From Micromonospora pallida (GTDB taxonomy: Bacteria > Actinomycetota > Actinomycetes > Mycobacteriales > Micromonosporaceae), in NCBI RefSeq assembly GCF_900090325.1, contig NZ_FMHW01000002.1, forward strand, positions 2,294,001-2,358,000: a DNA stretch of 64,000 bases. The letters run 5' to 3'. Positions 17,997 through 26,868 of this stretch are shown piece after piece. The stretch's first letter is position 1. Every line of letters begins with the position of its first letter. The position numbers were made by a program, and so were the translations under genes. A model generated the notes under the pieces. The model was given only the letters and a program-made list of their open reading frames with translations, did no database searches and was not told where the DNA came from.

Positions 17997-18447
17997 GCGA
18001 ACGGTCTTCCTGTCGGTACGCACCGGATCCGTGTTGATCCGGCTGTCAGGAGTGGAGACTGTCGCCACGCGCCGCGATCGTCGCTCATCCGCAAAAAAAT
18101 CGCCTTCGACGTATAGCCGATCCATCCCGGACACGGGCGGTTGGACGAAGGGCCGGATGGGGCCGTTCACGACGAACTCGTTCGCGGTGACGACGGCCGT
18201 CCGCCGGGAAAGGCCCGCAACGCTGAGTCACCGCGCAGGCCGAGCGGGAGAACCCCTGCACGCTGGGTGACGAGCCCCCACGTCGGCCTGAAACACGCTT
18301 TTAACTCGAGAAACTTCAAGATCTCTATTGCCTCCTGGTGTCTGCGCAGGTCAAGATCCCCTTAAGCAAAAAGTGGTCCGCTCCCGGGCGTCACCAGCGC
18401 TTTACACGCGCCTCGCTCGCGGTCGGCGGATCCACGAGAGGAGTAAC
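17997..18447. other. Intergenic region between divergent genes, relatively AT-rich
   Basis: This 451-bp gap separates the DinB-fold gene (minus) from the carboxypeptidase gene (plus). Its right half (about 18290-18380) is clearly richer in A and T than the surroundings and contains two CAAGATC copies (near 18317 and 18352) before the carboxypeptidase ribosome site. It is probably a promoter region. No credible open frame or RNA gene was recognised. Confidence 0.5.
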
Positions 18448-19698
18448 GTGCAGTCACACACAAAGTCAACGACCCTTCGCTCCCGCGGAGCCATGGCCGC
18501 CGCCGTGACGGCCGCGCTGGCCGGCTCGATCCTCACCGCTCCGTCCGTTGTCTCCGCTGCCGCGCCCGAGGGACCGGGGCAGGGCAGCTGCAAGATCGCC
18601 GACGACCCGTCCTGGTCGGGCTGGAGCAACCACGAGCAGGTCGGCGAGAAGCTGGCGCAGATCGAGCGCACCAGCGGCGGCCGGGTGGACGTCGAGGTGG
18701 TCGGGAAGTCGGCGGAGGGCCGGGACCTGTACTCGGCCCGGGTCGGCACCGGTGACAAGGTGCTGCTGGTCACCAGCGCGATCCACGGCAACGAGCGGAC
18801 CGGCACCGAGGCGCTGCTCAACATCCTCAAGCACCTGGGCAGCGCTGGCGACGCGCAGACGCGGAAGATCCTCAGCGAGGTCACCTTCGTCGCCATGCCG
18901 ATGACCAACCCCGACGGCGGCGAGCTCAACCGGCGCATCAACGTGCAGTCCTGGGACGACACGGTCGCGGAGTTCCCGCAGCTCGCCGGTGCCCCGCGCG
19001 CCTGGTACCACCGGCTCAACGGCGACGGCATCGACCTGCCCGGCTTCGACCTGAACCGGGACTTCAACCCGGACCTCGACTACGTGCCGAACGCCGCCGA
19101 CCTGCCGGGCCGCGACACCGACGCCGGGTTCTTCCTCGCCCCGGAGTCGCGGGCCACCCGTGACGTCTACGTGGGTCTGCAGGCGGAGAAGGGCGGCGTC
19201 GACGCGTACATCGACCTGCACCACATGGGGCCGTGCAACCGGATCACCGGCGGTGAGCAGGACGGCAACCTGATCAACGTCACGCTCGACTACCCGCCGC
19301 TGGGCGTGCAGGACGGCGCCAAGTACAAGGCGGAGTGGCCGGCGCTGGACCAGGACAAGTCCCGTCGTTACGCCCTCACCGTCGCCAACGGCATGCTCGA
19401 GAAGTACGGCAGCCAGTCGAAGCTCGCGGCCATCGGCCGGTACCTCCACCCGGACGCCCGGGAGTACGCGGGCCAGGGTCGCTCGGCGTTCGCCCTCAAC
19501 GGCACCGGTACGGTGCTGTTCGAGGTGCGCGGCCAGCAGGACGACCTGGGCCAGAAGCAGAGCGGCATGCTGGTGCAGAGCGTGCAGACCGGCATCCAGT
19601 CGCTGATCGACGGTCTGGCCGACGGCACCGTCGACCAGGTCGAGGGTGACGACTTCTTCGACCTGCCCGACTACGGCTGGGACACCACGAACGACTGA
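18448..19698 (+). CDS. Secreted M14 zinc carboxypeptidase
   Basis: A 416-residue exported metallocarboxypeptidase. The signal sequence ends near VVSAAAP (about residue 39). The zinc site has AIHGNERTG (His113, Glu116) and a later histidine in YIDLHHMGP. The probable catalytic Glu is in VLFEVRGQ near residue 350. The family removes C-terminal residues from peptides or hydrolyses cell-wall peptides. GAGAGGAG just before GTG 18448 sets the start, rejecting a longer frame. A strong hairpin follows the stop. Confidence 0.88.
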   Translation: MQSHTKSTTLRSRGAMAAAVTAALAGSILTAPSVVSAAAPEGPGQGSCKIADDPSWSGWSNHEQVGEKLAQIERTSGGRVDVEVVGKSAEGRDLYSARVGTGDKVLLVTSAIHGNERTGTEALLNILKHLGSAGDAQTRKILSEVTFVAMPMTNPDGGELNRRINVQSWDDTVAEFPQLAGAPRAWYHRLNGDGIDLPGFDLNRDFNPDLDYVPNAADLPGRDTDAGFFLAPESRATRDVYVGLQAEKGGVDAYIDLHHMGPCNRITGGEQDGNLINVTLDYPPLGVQDGAKYKAEWPALDQDKSRRYALTVANGMLEKYGSQSKLAAIGRYLHPDAREYAGQGRSAFALNGTGTVLFEVRGQQDDLGQKQSGMLVQSVQTGIQSLIDGLADGTVDQVEGDDFFDLPDYGWDTTND

Positions 19699-19714
19699 CG
19701 TTCCCTGATCGCTG

Positions 19715-19746
19715 GCGGCCCCCGGAGCTCCTGCTCCGGGGGCCGC
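19715..19746 (+). terminator. Strong hairpin terminator after carboxypeptidase gene
   Basis: A perfect 13-bp stem: GCGGCCCCCGGAG (19715-19727), loop CTCCTG, CTCCGGGGGCCGC (19734-19746), 17 bp after the stop codon. Confidence 0.85.
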
Positions 19747-19854
19747 TCGCATCAGCAGGTGCGAACCGGTTTCCTGTCGCCAATCCCCGGGGAGGAATCG
19801 GAACTCCTGACGTCCGGCCTTCACCGTCCGTGACACCTGCGCGATGATCGGGCG

Positions 19855-20565
19855 GTGAGCCCGGAGGAGTTGCATCAGGCGGCGCGTCGGTACCTGATCC
19901 AGCGGTACGACACGCTGACCGGCGCGTACGCGAAACTGCCCAATCAAGGCCGAGCAGCTGACGGCTACCACTACACCGACGATGCCCGACGCGTCTTTCC
20001 CCGGTACCGGGCCGTGGAAGCGTTCCTGGAACAGGTCGAACGGCTCGACCCCGACCGGCTCCCCGACTGGTCGAATCTCACGATCGCATTACTGCGGTCG
20101 GCCTATGACGCCCGCTCTCCGTTCACCGACGGGCAAGATCAGGTTGGGGCCGAGGTGATCCGCGACGAGCGCCGGCGGTTCGCCTCCGTCATCCGCAGTT
20201 GGAGCGCTGGCGGCGAGCCTCTGGGCTATCGTCGTGTGCTGACCGATGAGGAGTCCGCAGACTGGCGGCGACGCCTGCAGCGGCGATGGGCCCTGACGGA
20301 TGTCTGGCACCCGCTGTTGCCAGACCCGGTGCCGAGCGATGTCCTGGTGCTTCAGGAGCCCTGCATGTGGGAGGAGCACGGCAGTGCACGGGTCCGGCAG
20401 GCTTTACGGGATGTGGGCACCGGACGCGTCGTCGAGCTACGAGAGTCCGGACCCGACTATTTGCTCGATCTGGATCTGGTTACCACCAGGTACAACGGCG
20501 CCGAAGGCGTATGGAGCGACGACAGCCTGACCTGGATCGCATACGCCTCCCAGAAAGGACCGTAG
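19855..20565 (+). CDS. Protein of unknown function
   Basis: A 236-residue soluble, charged protein starting at GTG 19855. I recognise no family. It is rich in Arg, Asp and Tyr, with aromatic pairs such as GYHYTDDARR and a C-terminal strand-rich part ending VWSDDSLTWIAYASQKG. There is no signal peptide or membrane helix. Codon usage fits the genome and the frame runs cleanly to TAG, so it is probably real. It stands alone between the carboxypeptidase terminator and the convergent cobalamin-linked gene. The 189 bp after it hold no feature I can support. Confidence 0.6.
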   Translation: MSPEELHQAARRYLIQRYDTLTGAYAKLPNQGRAADGYHYTDDARRVFPRYRAVEAFLEQVERLDPDRLPDWSNLTIALLRSAYDARSPFTDGQDQVGAEVIRDERRRFASVIRSWSAGGEPLGYRRVLTDEESADWRRRLQRRWALTDVWHPLLPDPVPSDVLVLQEPCMWEEHGSARVRQALRDVGTGRVVELRESGPDYLLDLDLVTTRYNGAEGVWSDDSLTWIAYASQKGP

Positions 20566-20754
20566 CGTTCGGTGGGCTGTTGTCCACCGCCCTGCCAGCA
20601 AGATGGCCAGACATCGATCAATGGCGCTGGCCTGGCTGGTAGCTCGCGCTCATCGACAGCCGGCGGCGCCCCACGCCGAGGGGCGGCGCACCCGAAAGGA
20701 CGTCACCGACATGCACCCCCAGCGAAACACGTCGAACGGATTGGCCGCCTACGG

Positions 20755-21468
20755 TCAGACCAGGAGGGCCGGTCTCATCTCCGCGCCCAGGTTTATCCCG
20801 CCGACCACCCGGCCGCCACTGGGGTCGTAGACGTCGGTGGTGTTGTTGCGTCGCATCAGCTCCCGGGCCGGGGGCGGCAACGGGGGCGGGTCGTCCATGG
20901 CCACCCGAATCTCCCGGGCGGTCACGATCAGCCGATGGGCCAGGGCGGCGGCGTCGACGTCCGCCCGGATCCGGCCGTACTCCCAGCCGGCGGTGGTCAG
21001 GTCGAACACCTCGAACAGCCGGGCCAGCAGCGGGGTCGGATCGGTCAGCCGGACGAGCCGGGACGCCCCGGCGCCGAGCACCGTGGCCGCCGCCGCCACC
21101 TGCACGTACGGATGGAAGCCGCACGGCAGCGCGTACAGGGGCGACCGCAGCGCGGGCCCGGCCTCCTTCCACAGCGGCCGGTAGTTCCGGCGGTTGACCA
21201 GGTGCCGGCGTCCGGTGCGCTGGTGGAGGTCGGAAACCTGGGCGAGGAGGTCGGCGTGGGCCTCGTCGGCGACCTGGCCCACGATCCTGGCCGCGACGAC
21301 CACGCCGTCGTCACCGTCCAGCAGCCGGGTGACCGCGTCGACCTGCTCCCCGGCCGGAACCCGCACGCCGGCGCCAAACCGCTGCTGGACGTCCCGGAAC
21401 AGGGCCTCCTGTCGGCCAGGATCCTGCTGGACCTGGTTCCTACCCAGCACCCGCTGGAGCCACCGCAT
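20755..21468 (-). CDS. Hypothetical protein at the end of the cobalamin operon
   Basis: A 237-residue protein of no family I recognise. It starts MRWLQRVLGRNQVQQDPGRQ. A central segment (QVSDLHQRTGRRHLVNRRNYRPLW) is basic, and the C-terminal half has a helix ending MDDPPPLPPPARELMRRNN. There is no signal peptide. It lies 40 bp downstream of the cobB-cobA fusion on the same strand, with no terminator seen between, so co-transcription from the riboswitch-controlled promoter is likely. A role in corrin metabolism is possible but rests only on position. Confidence 0.6.
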   Translation of the reverse strand: MRWLQRVLGRNQVQQDPGRQEALFRDVQQRFGAGVRVPAGEQVDAVTRLLDGDDGVVVAARIVGQVADEAHADLLAQVSDLHQRTGRRHLVNRRNYRPLWKEAGPALRSPLYALPCGFHPYVQVAAAATVLGAGASRLVRLTDPTPLLARLFEVFDLTTAGWEYGRIRADVDAAALAHRLIVTAREIRVAMDDPPPLPPPARELMRRNNTTDVYDPSGGRVVGGINLGAEMRPALLV

Positions 21469-21508
21469 GTCGCCTCGTCTCCGCAGCCGTCTCAGACCCT
21501 GGCAAATG

Positions 21509-23905
21509 TTAGCCGAGCGTCCCGGTCCTTTCGGTGTCGGCGTGGTCCGTCCCCACCGAAGTGGGACGTGCGGCGCGGGCAAACGCCGCGACGTCGCCGA
21601 TCACCGTGATGGCGGGTGGGCGGAGTCGGTGCGCGGCGGCGACGTCGGCGATGTCGTCCAGCCGGCCGGTGAGCACCCGCTGCGCGGCGGTGCCGCCGTT
21701 CTCGATGCTGGCCGCCGGGGTCGCCGCGTCCATGCCGTGGGCGAGCAGCGCGGCGGTCACCTCGGGCAGCGTCTGCACGGCCATGAGCAGCACGATCGTG
21801 GTGTTGGCGCGGGCCACTCCGGCCCAGTCGACGGTGCTGCCCGGATCGCCCGGGGGCAGGTGGGCCGAGACGACGGTGAAGCCCTGGGTCAGGCCCCGGT
21901 GGGTGACCGGCACCCCCGCCAACTCCGGTACGGAGATCGAGCTGGAGATGCCGGGTACCACCTCGACCGGGACGCCCGCCGTCTGGCAGGCCAGGACCTC
22001 CTCCATACCCCGGCCGAAGACGAAGGAGTCGCCGCCCTTGAACCGGACCACCCGGTGCCCGGCGCGGGCCTCCTCGACGAGGATCTCGTTGATCCGCTCC
22101 TGCGGGACGAACGCGCCCCGGGGCACCTTGGACACGTCGATCACCCGTACGCCGGGGCGCAGTTCGCGCAGCAGCGCGTGCGGCACCAGTCGGTCGGCGA
22201 CCACGACGTCGGCCTCGGCGAGTCGGTCGAGTCCGCGCCGGGTCACCAGGTCGGGGTCGCCGGGGCCGGCGCCGACCAGGGTCACCCGCCCGATGACCGG
22301 GTCGTCCGGCAAGGTGGGAGCAGACCCGGCAGTCGGAGCGTCCGGCGGGGTGGGAGCAGTCGCGACGACCGGGGCGTCCGGCGAGGTCGGAGCGGACACG
22401 ACGGCCGGGGTGGGAACAGGCACGACGGCCGGGACGTCCGGCGAGGTCGGAGCAGGCAGGGCGGTGGGGGTGACCGCGCGACGCGGCGCGGGCAGCGGCG
22501 TGCCGGTGTGGTGGCGGTGCGCGGCGGCGGCGAACCCGGCCGCCAGGTGGGGGTGACCGGCCCAGTGTACGTGCAGGTAGGAGGCGTGCACGGCGCCGTC
22601 GGGGCCGGTGACGAAGCCGTCCACCGCACCGGTGGTGGTGCCGTGGGCGACCGACGGGCGGGGCCGGAACCGCCAGGCGTGCGCCGGCTCGCCGGTCGGC
22701 TCGACCCGGGTGCGGTGGAACTCGTGCCCGGTGACCACGTCGTCGGCGTCGGTCAGCACGCTGGTGGTGACCGCGCGGGCCTCCCGGTAGCCGAGGACGA
22801 GCCGGTCGGTCATTCGGGCGGTGGCGTCCAGCACCCCGGCCATCGGCGCGCCGTCGAGTTCCCGGGTGAGGTAGAGCAGGCCGGCGCACTCGGCCACCAC
22901 GGGCAGCCCGGCGGCGGCGCCGGCCGCCACCGCCGTACGCATCGGCTGGTTGGCGGAAAGGTCGGCCGCGTACACCTCGGGGAAGCCGCCGCCCAGGTAG
23001 AGCCCGGCGCAGTCGACGGGCAGCGCCTCGTCACGCAGCGGATCGACGGTGGCCAGGCGCAGTCCGGCGGCGGTGAGCAGTTCGTCGGTCTCGGCGTACC
23101 GGAAGGTGAAGGCCGCGCCGGACGCGACCGCGACGGTCGCGTCGGCGGTGAACCCGCCGAGTTCGGCGACCGGGTCCCAGGCCGGTCCGGTGAGGGCGGG
23201 CGCGCGGCGGGCGACCGCGAGCACCGCGTCGAGGTCCACCCCGGCGGCGACGTGCGCGGCGAGCGCGTCGACGGTACGGCGGGCCGCGGCGGCCCGTTCG
23301 GCGACCGGGACCAGCCCGAGGTGCCGGCTGGGCGTGTCCAGCGACGCGTCCCGGCGCAGCGCGCCGAGCACCGGCACGCCGGTGGCGACGAGGGCTTCCC
23401 GGATCTCCGCCTCGTGGGTGGCGGAGCCGACCTTGTTCAGGATCACCCCGGCGACGGTGAGTCGCTGGTCGAAGGTGGCGAAGCCGTGCACCAGGGCGGC
23501 GATGCTGCGGGAGGCGCCGGACACGTCGACGACCAGCAGCACCGGGGTACGGGTGAGCCGGGCGACGTGGGCGGTGGAGGCGAAGCCGGCGCGGCCGACG
23601 GCCCCGTCGAGCAGGCCCATCACGCCCTCGATCACCGCGACGTCGGCGGGTGCGCCCACCGTGGCGCCGTGCAGCAGGAGCGGGACGACGCGCTGTTCGC
23701 CCTGGAGGAACGGGTCGAGGTTGCGGCCCCGGCGGCCGGTGGCGAGTTCGTGGTAGCTCGGGTCGATGTAGTCGGGGCCGACCTTGTGGCCGCTGACCGT
23801 CAGCCCACGCTGCCGCAGGGCCGCCATCAGGCCGGTGGCGACGGTGGTCTTGCCCTGTCCGGAGGCCGGGGCGGCGACCAGGATCCGGGGCGGCGCGGTC
23901 ACCAT
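21509..23905 (-). CDS. cobB-cobA: Fused cobyrinate a,c-diamide synthase and uroporphyrinogen-III C-methyltransferase
   Basis: A 798-residue bifunctional protein. Residues 1-460 are CobB: P-loop ASGQGKTT near the start, VGPDYIDP, and a glutamine amidotransferase part with the Cys in VVAECAGLLYL. It amidates the a and c side chains of (hydrogeno)cobyrinate. A Pro/Ala/Thr-rich repetitive linker (about 465-530) leads to CobA (about 530-785): VGAGPGDPDLVTRRG, RFKGGDSFVFGRG, VPGISS. This part makes precorrin-2 from uroporphyrinogen III. The fusion joins the first corrin-specific step to a late step. ATG 23905 overlaps the cobO stop; GTG 23902 is an alternative. Confidence 0.92.
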   Translation of the reverse strand: MVTAPPRILVAAPASGQGKTTVATGLMAALRQRGLTVSGHKVGPDYIDPSYHELATGRRGRNLDPFLQGEQRVVPLLLHGATVGAPADVAVIEGVMGLLDGAVGRAGFASTAHVARLTRTPVLLVVDVSGASRSIAALVHGFATFDQRLTVAGVILNKVGSATHEAEIREALVATGVPVLGALRRDASLDTPSRHLGLVPVAERAAAARRTVDALAAHVAAGVDLDAVLAVARRAPALTGPAWDPVAELGGFTADATVAVASGAAFTFRYAETDELLTAAGLRLATVDPLRDEALPVDCAGLYLGGGFPEVYAADLSANQPMRTAVAAGAAAGLPVVAECAGLLYLTRELDGAPMAGVLDATARMTDRLVLGYREARAVTTSVLTDADDVVTGHEFHRTRVEPTGEPAHAWRFRPRPSVAHGTTTGAVDGFVTGPDGAVHASYLHVHWAGHPHLAAGFAAAAHRHHTGTPLPAPRRAVTPTALPAPTSPDVPAVVPVPTPAVVSAPTSPDAPVVATAPTPPDAPTAGSAPTLPDDPVIGRVTLVGAGPGDPDLVTRRGLDRLAEADVVVADRLVPHALLRELRPGVRVIDVSKVPRGAFVPQERINEILVEEARAGHRVVRFKGGDSFVFGRGMEEVLACQTAGVPVEVVPGISSSISVPELAGVPVTHRGLTQGFTVVSAHLPPGDPGSTVDWAGVARANTTIVLLMAVQTLPEVTAALLAHGMDAATPAASIENGGTAAQRVLTGRLDDIADVAAAHRLRPPAITVIGDVAAFARAARPTSVGTDHADTERTGTLG
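22305..22460. repeat. Imperfect repeats encoding the CobB-CobA linker
   Basis: GTCCGGCGAGGTCGGAGC occurs at about 22376 and again 60 bp on at about 22436, with related copies upstream near 22340. They encode a linker of the type APTSPDxPxV. The pattern fits repeat expansion in a flexible interdomain segment. Confidence 0.6.
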
Positions 23906-24513
23906 TCGATCCCCCGTTGGCCCTTCTGGCCCGCGTCCATCGGGTGTTTGATCTTGGTCATCTGGGTGACCAGGTCGGCGGCGTCGACCAGACGCGGGTC
24001 AGCGTCGCGGCCGGTGATGACGACGTGCTGCCGGCCGGGACGCTCCGCGAGGGTGGTCACCACGTCGTCGACGTCGACCCAGCCCCACTTCATCGGGTAG
24101 GTGAACTCGTCGAGGACGTACAGGTCGTGCTCGTCGGCGGCGATCCGGCGCTTGATCTCCGCCCAGCCCTCGGCGGCCTGCGCGGCGTGGTCGGCCTCGG
24201 TGCCCTGGGTGCGGCTCCAGCTCCACCCGGCGCCCATCTTGTACCAGGACACCGGGCCGCCCTGGCCGGTCTCCTCGTGCACCCGGCCGAGCGTGGTGAG
24301 GGCGTGCTCCTCCCCCACCGTCCACTTGGCGCTCTTGACGAACTGGAACACGGCGATCGACCAGCCCTGGTTCCACCCGCGCAAGGCCAGCCCGAACGCG
24401 GCGGTGGACTTGCCCTTCATCTCCCCGGTGTGCACGATCAGCAGCGGCCGGTTGCGCCGCTGCCGGGTAGTGAGGCCGTCCTCGGGGACGGTGACCGGTT
24501 GACCCTGTGGCAT
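23899..24513 (-). CDS. cobO: Corrinoid adenosyltransferase
   Basis: A 204-residue CobO/BtuR-type ATP:cob(I)alamin adenosyltransferase. The P-loop is HTGEMKGKSTAAFG (about residues 28-41), followed by the family signatures VLDEFTYPMKWGWVD and VVITGRDADPRLVDAADLVT. It adds the 5'-deoxyadenosyl group to the corrin cobalt. Length and motifs match the family. The ATG overlaps the stop of the chelatase gene (ATGA), so it is in the riboswitch-led operon. Confidence 0.95.
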   Translation of the reverse strand: MPQGQPVTVPEDGLTTRQRRNRPLLIVHTGEMKGKSTAAFGLALRGWNQGWSIAVFQFVKSAKWTVGEEHALTTLGRVHEETGQGGPVSWYKMGAGWSWSRTQGTEADHAAQAAEGWAEIKRRIAADEHDLYVLDEFTYPMKWGWVDVDDVVTTLAERPGRQHVVITGRDADPRLVDAADLVTQMTKIKHPMDAGQKGQRGIEW

Positions 24514-26600
24514 CAGGCTGCCCCGCTTCCGTGTCGGACGGCGGTGCGGGACCGCACCGCCTGGGTGAGGGTGGGCGCGGCGACGTCCTCCAGTGGCAGG
24601 TGTTCACCGGCCAGGGTCGCGGCGAGTTCGGCGGCCAGCCGCATCCGGATCCGGCCCTGCTCGCAGTCGACCACCACGGCAGGCACGCCGTCGGCGGCAA
24701 GCAGCCGGGCGCTGCGCAGGGCACGCGGCAGCGCATCCGGTCCGGCGGTGGCGCGGCCGTCGGTGACCACGACGAGCAGCGGACGCCGCCGGGGGTCCCG
24801 GATCGCCTCGACGCGCAGCACCTCACGGGCGCGCAGCAGTCCCTCGGCCAACGGGGTCCGGCCCCCGGTCGGCAGGGCCTCCAGTCGGGCCGCCGCCACG
24901 TCCACGCTGGACGTCGGCGGCAGGGTCAGTTCCGCGTCGGTGGCCCGGAAGGTGACCAAACCGACCTTGTCGCGCCGCTGGTAGGCGTCGAGCAGCAGGG
25001 ACAGCACGGCCGCTTTCACCGCGCCGATCCGCTGCCGGGCCCCCATCGAGCCGGAGGCGTCCACACAGAACAGGATCAGGTTGCTCTCCCGGCCCTGGCG
25101 TACCGGCAGGCGGACGTCACCGGGCCGGACCAGGACGCCGGGGCCACGGCGGCCCCGGGCACGCTGGTGCGGGGCGGCGGCCCGCAGCGTCGCCACCAGG
25201 TGGGGTCGGCCCGTCGCGGGGCCGCTGGGGCGGACGGTGCCCACGGTCCGGCCGACCGAGGTGACGGCGGCGGAGCGACGGCCGGCGGTGCCGGCACCGG
25301 TACCGGCGACGGTCAGCAGCCGGGCCCGGTAGGGCGCGCCCGCCGGCACCGGCGTCGGGGTACCCGGCGCGGACCCGGACGGTCCGGACGGTTCCCCGGT
25401 GGACGGCTGTCCGGCCGGTGGGGTGTCCTGTCCGCCGCCGGAGGGGCCCTCGGGGCCGCCCGGGTCGTCCGGCCCACCCGGGTCGTCGGGGCCACCGGGG
25501 TCATCCGGTCCGTCGGGGTCGGTGGGGTCATCCGGGCCGGCTGGCGGCTCCGGGTCCTCCGGTGGCGGGGGTGGCTCGTCGAGGCCGGCCTCGCTGAGCG
25601 ACCGCTCCAGTTCGGCCTGGTCCTGCTGGGGCGGGTCGAACGGGTTGCGGCGACGTCGGTGCGGCAGCGCCAGCCGGGCCGCGACCCGGACGTCGCCGAC
25701 CTGCACGTCGGTCCGCCCGCACCAGGCCGCGTGGGCCATCGCCGTACGGGCGATGACCAGGTCGGCGCGCATCCCGTCGACCTCCGCGGCGGCGCAGAGC
25801 GCGGCGATGCGCCCGACGGTGTCGTCGTCGAGGCGGACCTTCGGCAGCAGGGCCCGCGCCTGGGCGACCCGCTCGCCGAGGGCGGCGTCGGCGTCGGCGT
25901 AGCGGGCGGCGAAAGCGTCCGGGTCGGCCTCGTAGGCCAGCCGCCGCCGCATCACCTCGGCCCGCACCTGCGGGTCCCGACTGGCGGCGACCTCGACAGT
26001 CAGGCCGAACCGGTCGAGCAGCTGCGGACGCAGTTCCCCCTCCTCGGGGTTCATCGTGCCCACCAGCACGAACCGGGCGGCGTGGGTGACCGACACGCCC
26101 TCCCGTTCCACCGTGGCGCGGCCCATCGCCGCCGCGTCGAGCAGCACGTCGACCAGGTGGTCGTGCAGCAGGTTGACCTCGTCGACGTAGAGCAGACCCC
26201 GGTGCGCGCCGGCCAGCAGGCCCGGGTCGTAGGCGGTGACGCCCTCGCTGAGGGCGCGCTCGAGGTGCAGCGCACCGAGGACCCGGTCCTCACTGGCGCC
26301 CACCGGCAACTCCACCAGCCGGGCGGGACGCACCCGCACGGTCACCGGCTCGGGGTGCGGGCCGTCCGGGCAGCGTGGGTCGACCGCCGCCGGGTCGCAG
26401 GAGAACCGGCAGCCCTCGACCACCTCGACCGGGGGCAGCAACGCGGTCAACGCCCGCACAGCGGTGGACTTCGCGGTGCCCTTCTCGCCCCGGACCAGCA
26501 CCCCGCCAATCGCGGGTGAGACGGCGCAGAGACTGAGGGCCAACGCCATGTCGTCCATCCCGACGACGGCGGAGAACGGATACGACCGCACGGTCAGCAC
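24513..26600 (-). CDS. Mg-chelatase-like I/D fusion subunit, probable cobaltochelatase ATPase
   Basis: A 695-residue protein fusing an AAA+ ATPase (Walker A GEKGTAKST, Walker B GLLYVDEVNLL) to a C-terminal von Willebrand A domain with a MIDAS motif (FCVDASGSMG). A long Asp/Pro/Gly linker with PDDPGG repeats joins them. In actinomycetes such BchI/BchD-like proteins replace CobS/CobT and work with CobN to insert cobalt into hydrogenobyrinate a,c-diamide. No cobN is in the window. GAGGTG before GTG 26600 supports the start. It is the first gene behind the cobalamin riboswitch. Confidence 0.9.
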   Translation of the reverse strand: MLTVRSYPFSAVVGMDDMALALSLCAVSPAIGGVLVRGEKGTAKSTAVRALTALLPPVEVVEGCRFSCDPAAVDPRCPDGPHPEPVTVRVRPARLVELPVGASEDRVLGALHLERALSEGVTAYDPGLLAGAHRGLLYVDEVNLLHDHLVDVLLDAAAMGRATVEREGVSVTHAARFVLVGTMNPEEGELRPQLLDRFGLTVEVAASRDPQVRAEVMRRRLAYEADPDAFAARYADADAALGERVAQARALLPKVRLDDDTVGRIAALCAAAEVDGMRADLVIARTAMAHAAWCGRTDVQVGDVRVAARLALPHRRRRNPFDPPQQDQAELERSLSEAGLDEPPPPPEDPEPPAGPDDPTDPDGPDDPGGPDDPGGPDDPGGPEGPSGGGQDTPPAGQPSTGEPSGPSGSAPGTPTPVPAGAPYRARLLTVAGTGAGTAGRRSAAVTSVGRTVGTVRPSGPATGRPHLVATLRAAAPHQRARGRRGPGVLVRPGDVRLPVRQGRESNLILFCVDASGSMGARQRIGAVKAAVLSLLLDAYQRRDKVGLVTFRATDAELTLPPTSSVDVAAARLEALPTGGRTPLAEGLLRAREVLRVEAIRDPRRRPLLVVVTDGRATAGPDALPRALRSARLLAADGVPAVVVDCEQGRIRMRLAAELAATLAGEHLPLEDVAAPTLTQAVRSRTAVRHGSGAA
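25450..25545. repeat. 18-bp repeats encoding PDDPGG linker
   Basis: At least three units of about 18 bp (near 25454, 25472 and 25490), with degenerate neighbours, encode PDDPGG hexapeptides in the linker between the ATPase and vWA domains of the chelatase subunit. Confidence 0.7.
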
Positions 26601-26674
26601 CTTTCACCTCGCACGGGTCTCCTCGCCCGCGACCGGCCAACGACCGCACCGCCGGAGGAGTCCGCCGGCAGCAC

Positions 26675-26805
26675 GAGACGGCGGGGCGAGTGTCTGGCTT
26701 TCCGCCCGACGACCTCGCCGGACGGATCACAGTGGCGGGACCGCCCCGGATTCGCCGGCCCGTCCGAGCCGACTCACCGGTGTTCCTCACCGCGCCGTCG
26801 CCGCC
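26675..26805 (-). promoter_or_regulatory. Cobalamin riboswitch
   Basis: On the minus strand the region contains, in order, the conserved cobalamin-aptamer pieces: GGAACACCGGTGAGTC, then GAATCCGGGGCGGTCCCGCC, ACTGTGA, and the B12-box-like AAAGCCAGACACTCG. These match the Rfam cobalamin riboswitch core by eye. It lies 75 bp upstream of the chelatase GTG, so it should repress the minus-strand operon (chelatase, cobO, cobB-cobA and probably the hypothetical gene) when cobalamin is plentiful. The ends are approximate. Confidence 0.92.
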
Positions 26806-26868
26806 GATGATGTCACATCCACCCCCGCCACGACAGGTGCCGATCATCCTCGGCTACCGTTCGACCGC

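Noticed and set aside
20566..20754. Terminator between the two unknown convergent genes
   Set aside because: Only a 6-bp GC stem around 20668-20690 could be found, too weak in this base composition to call.
21194..24100. A 968-codon plus-strand frame over cobB-cobA
   Set aside because: It is a shadow of the fusion gene, whose both halves show conserved motifs in the other strand.
25450..25545. CRISPR-like short repeats
   Set aside because: The units are adjacent without spacers, in frame, and encode a PDDPGG linker inside the chelatase gene.
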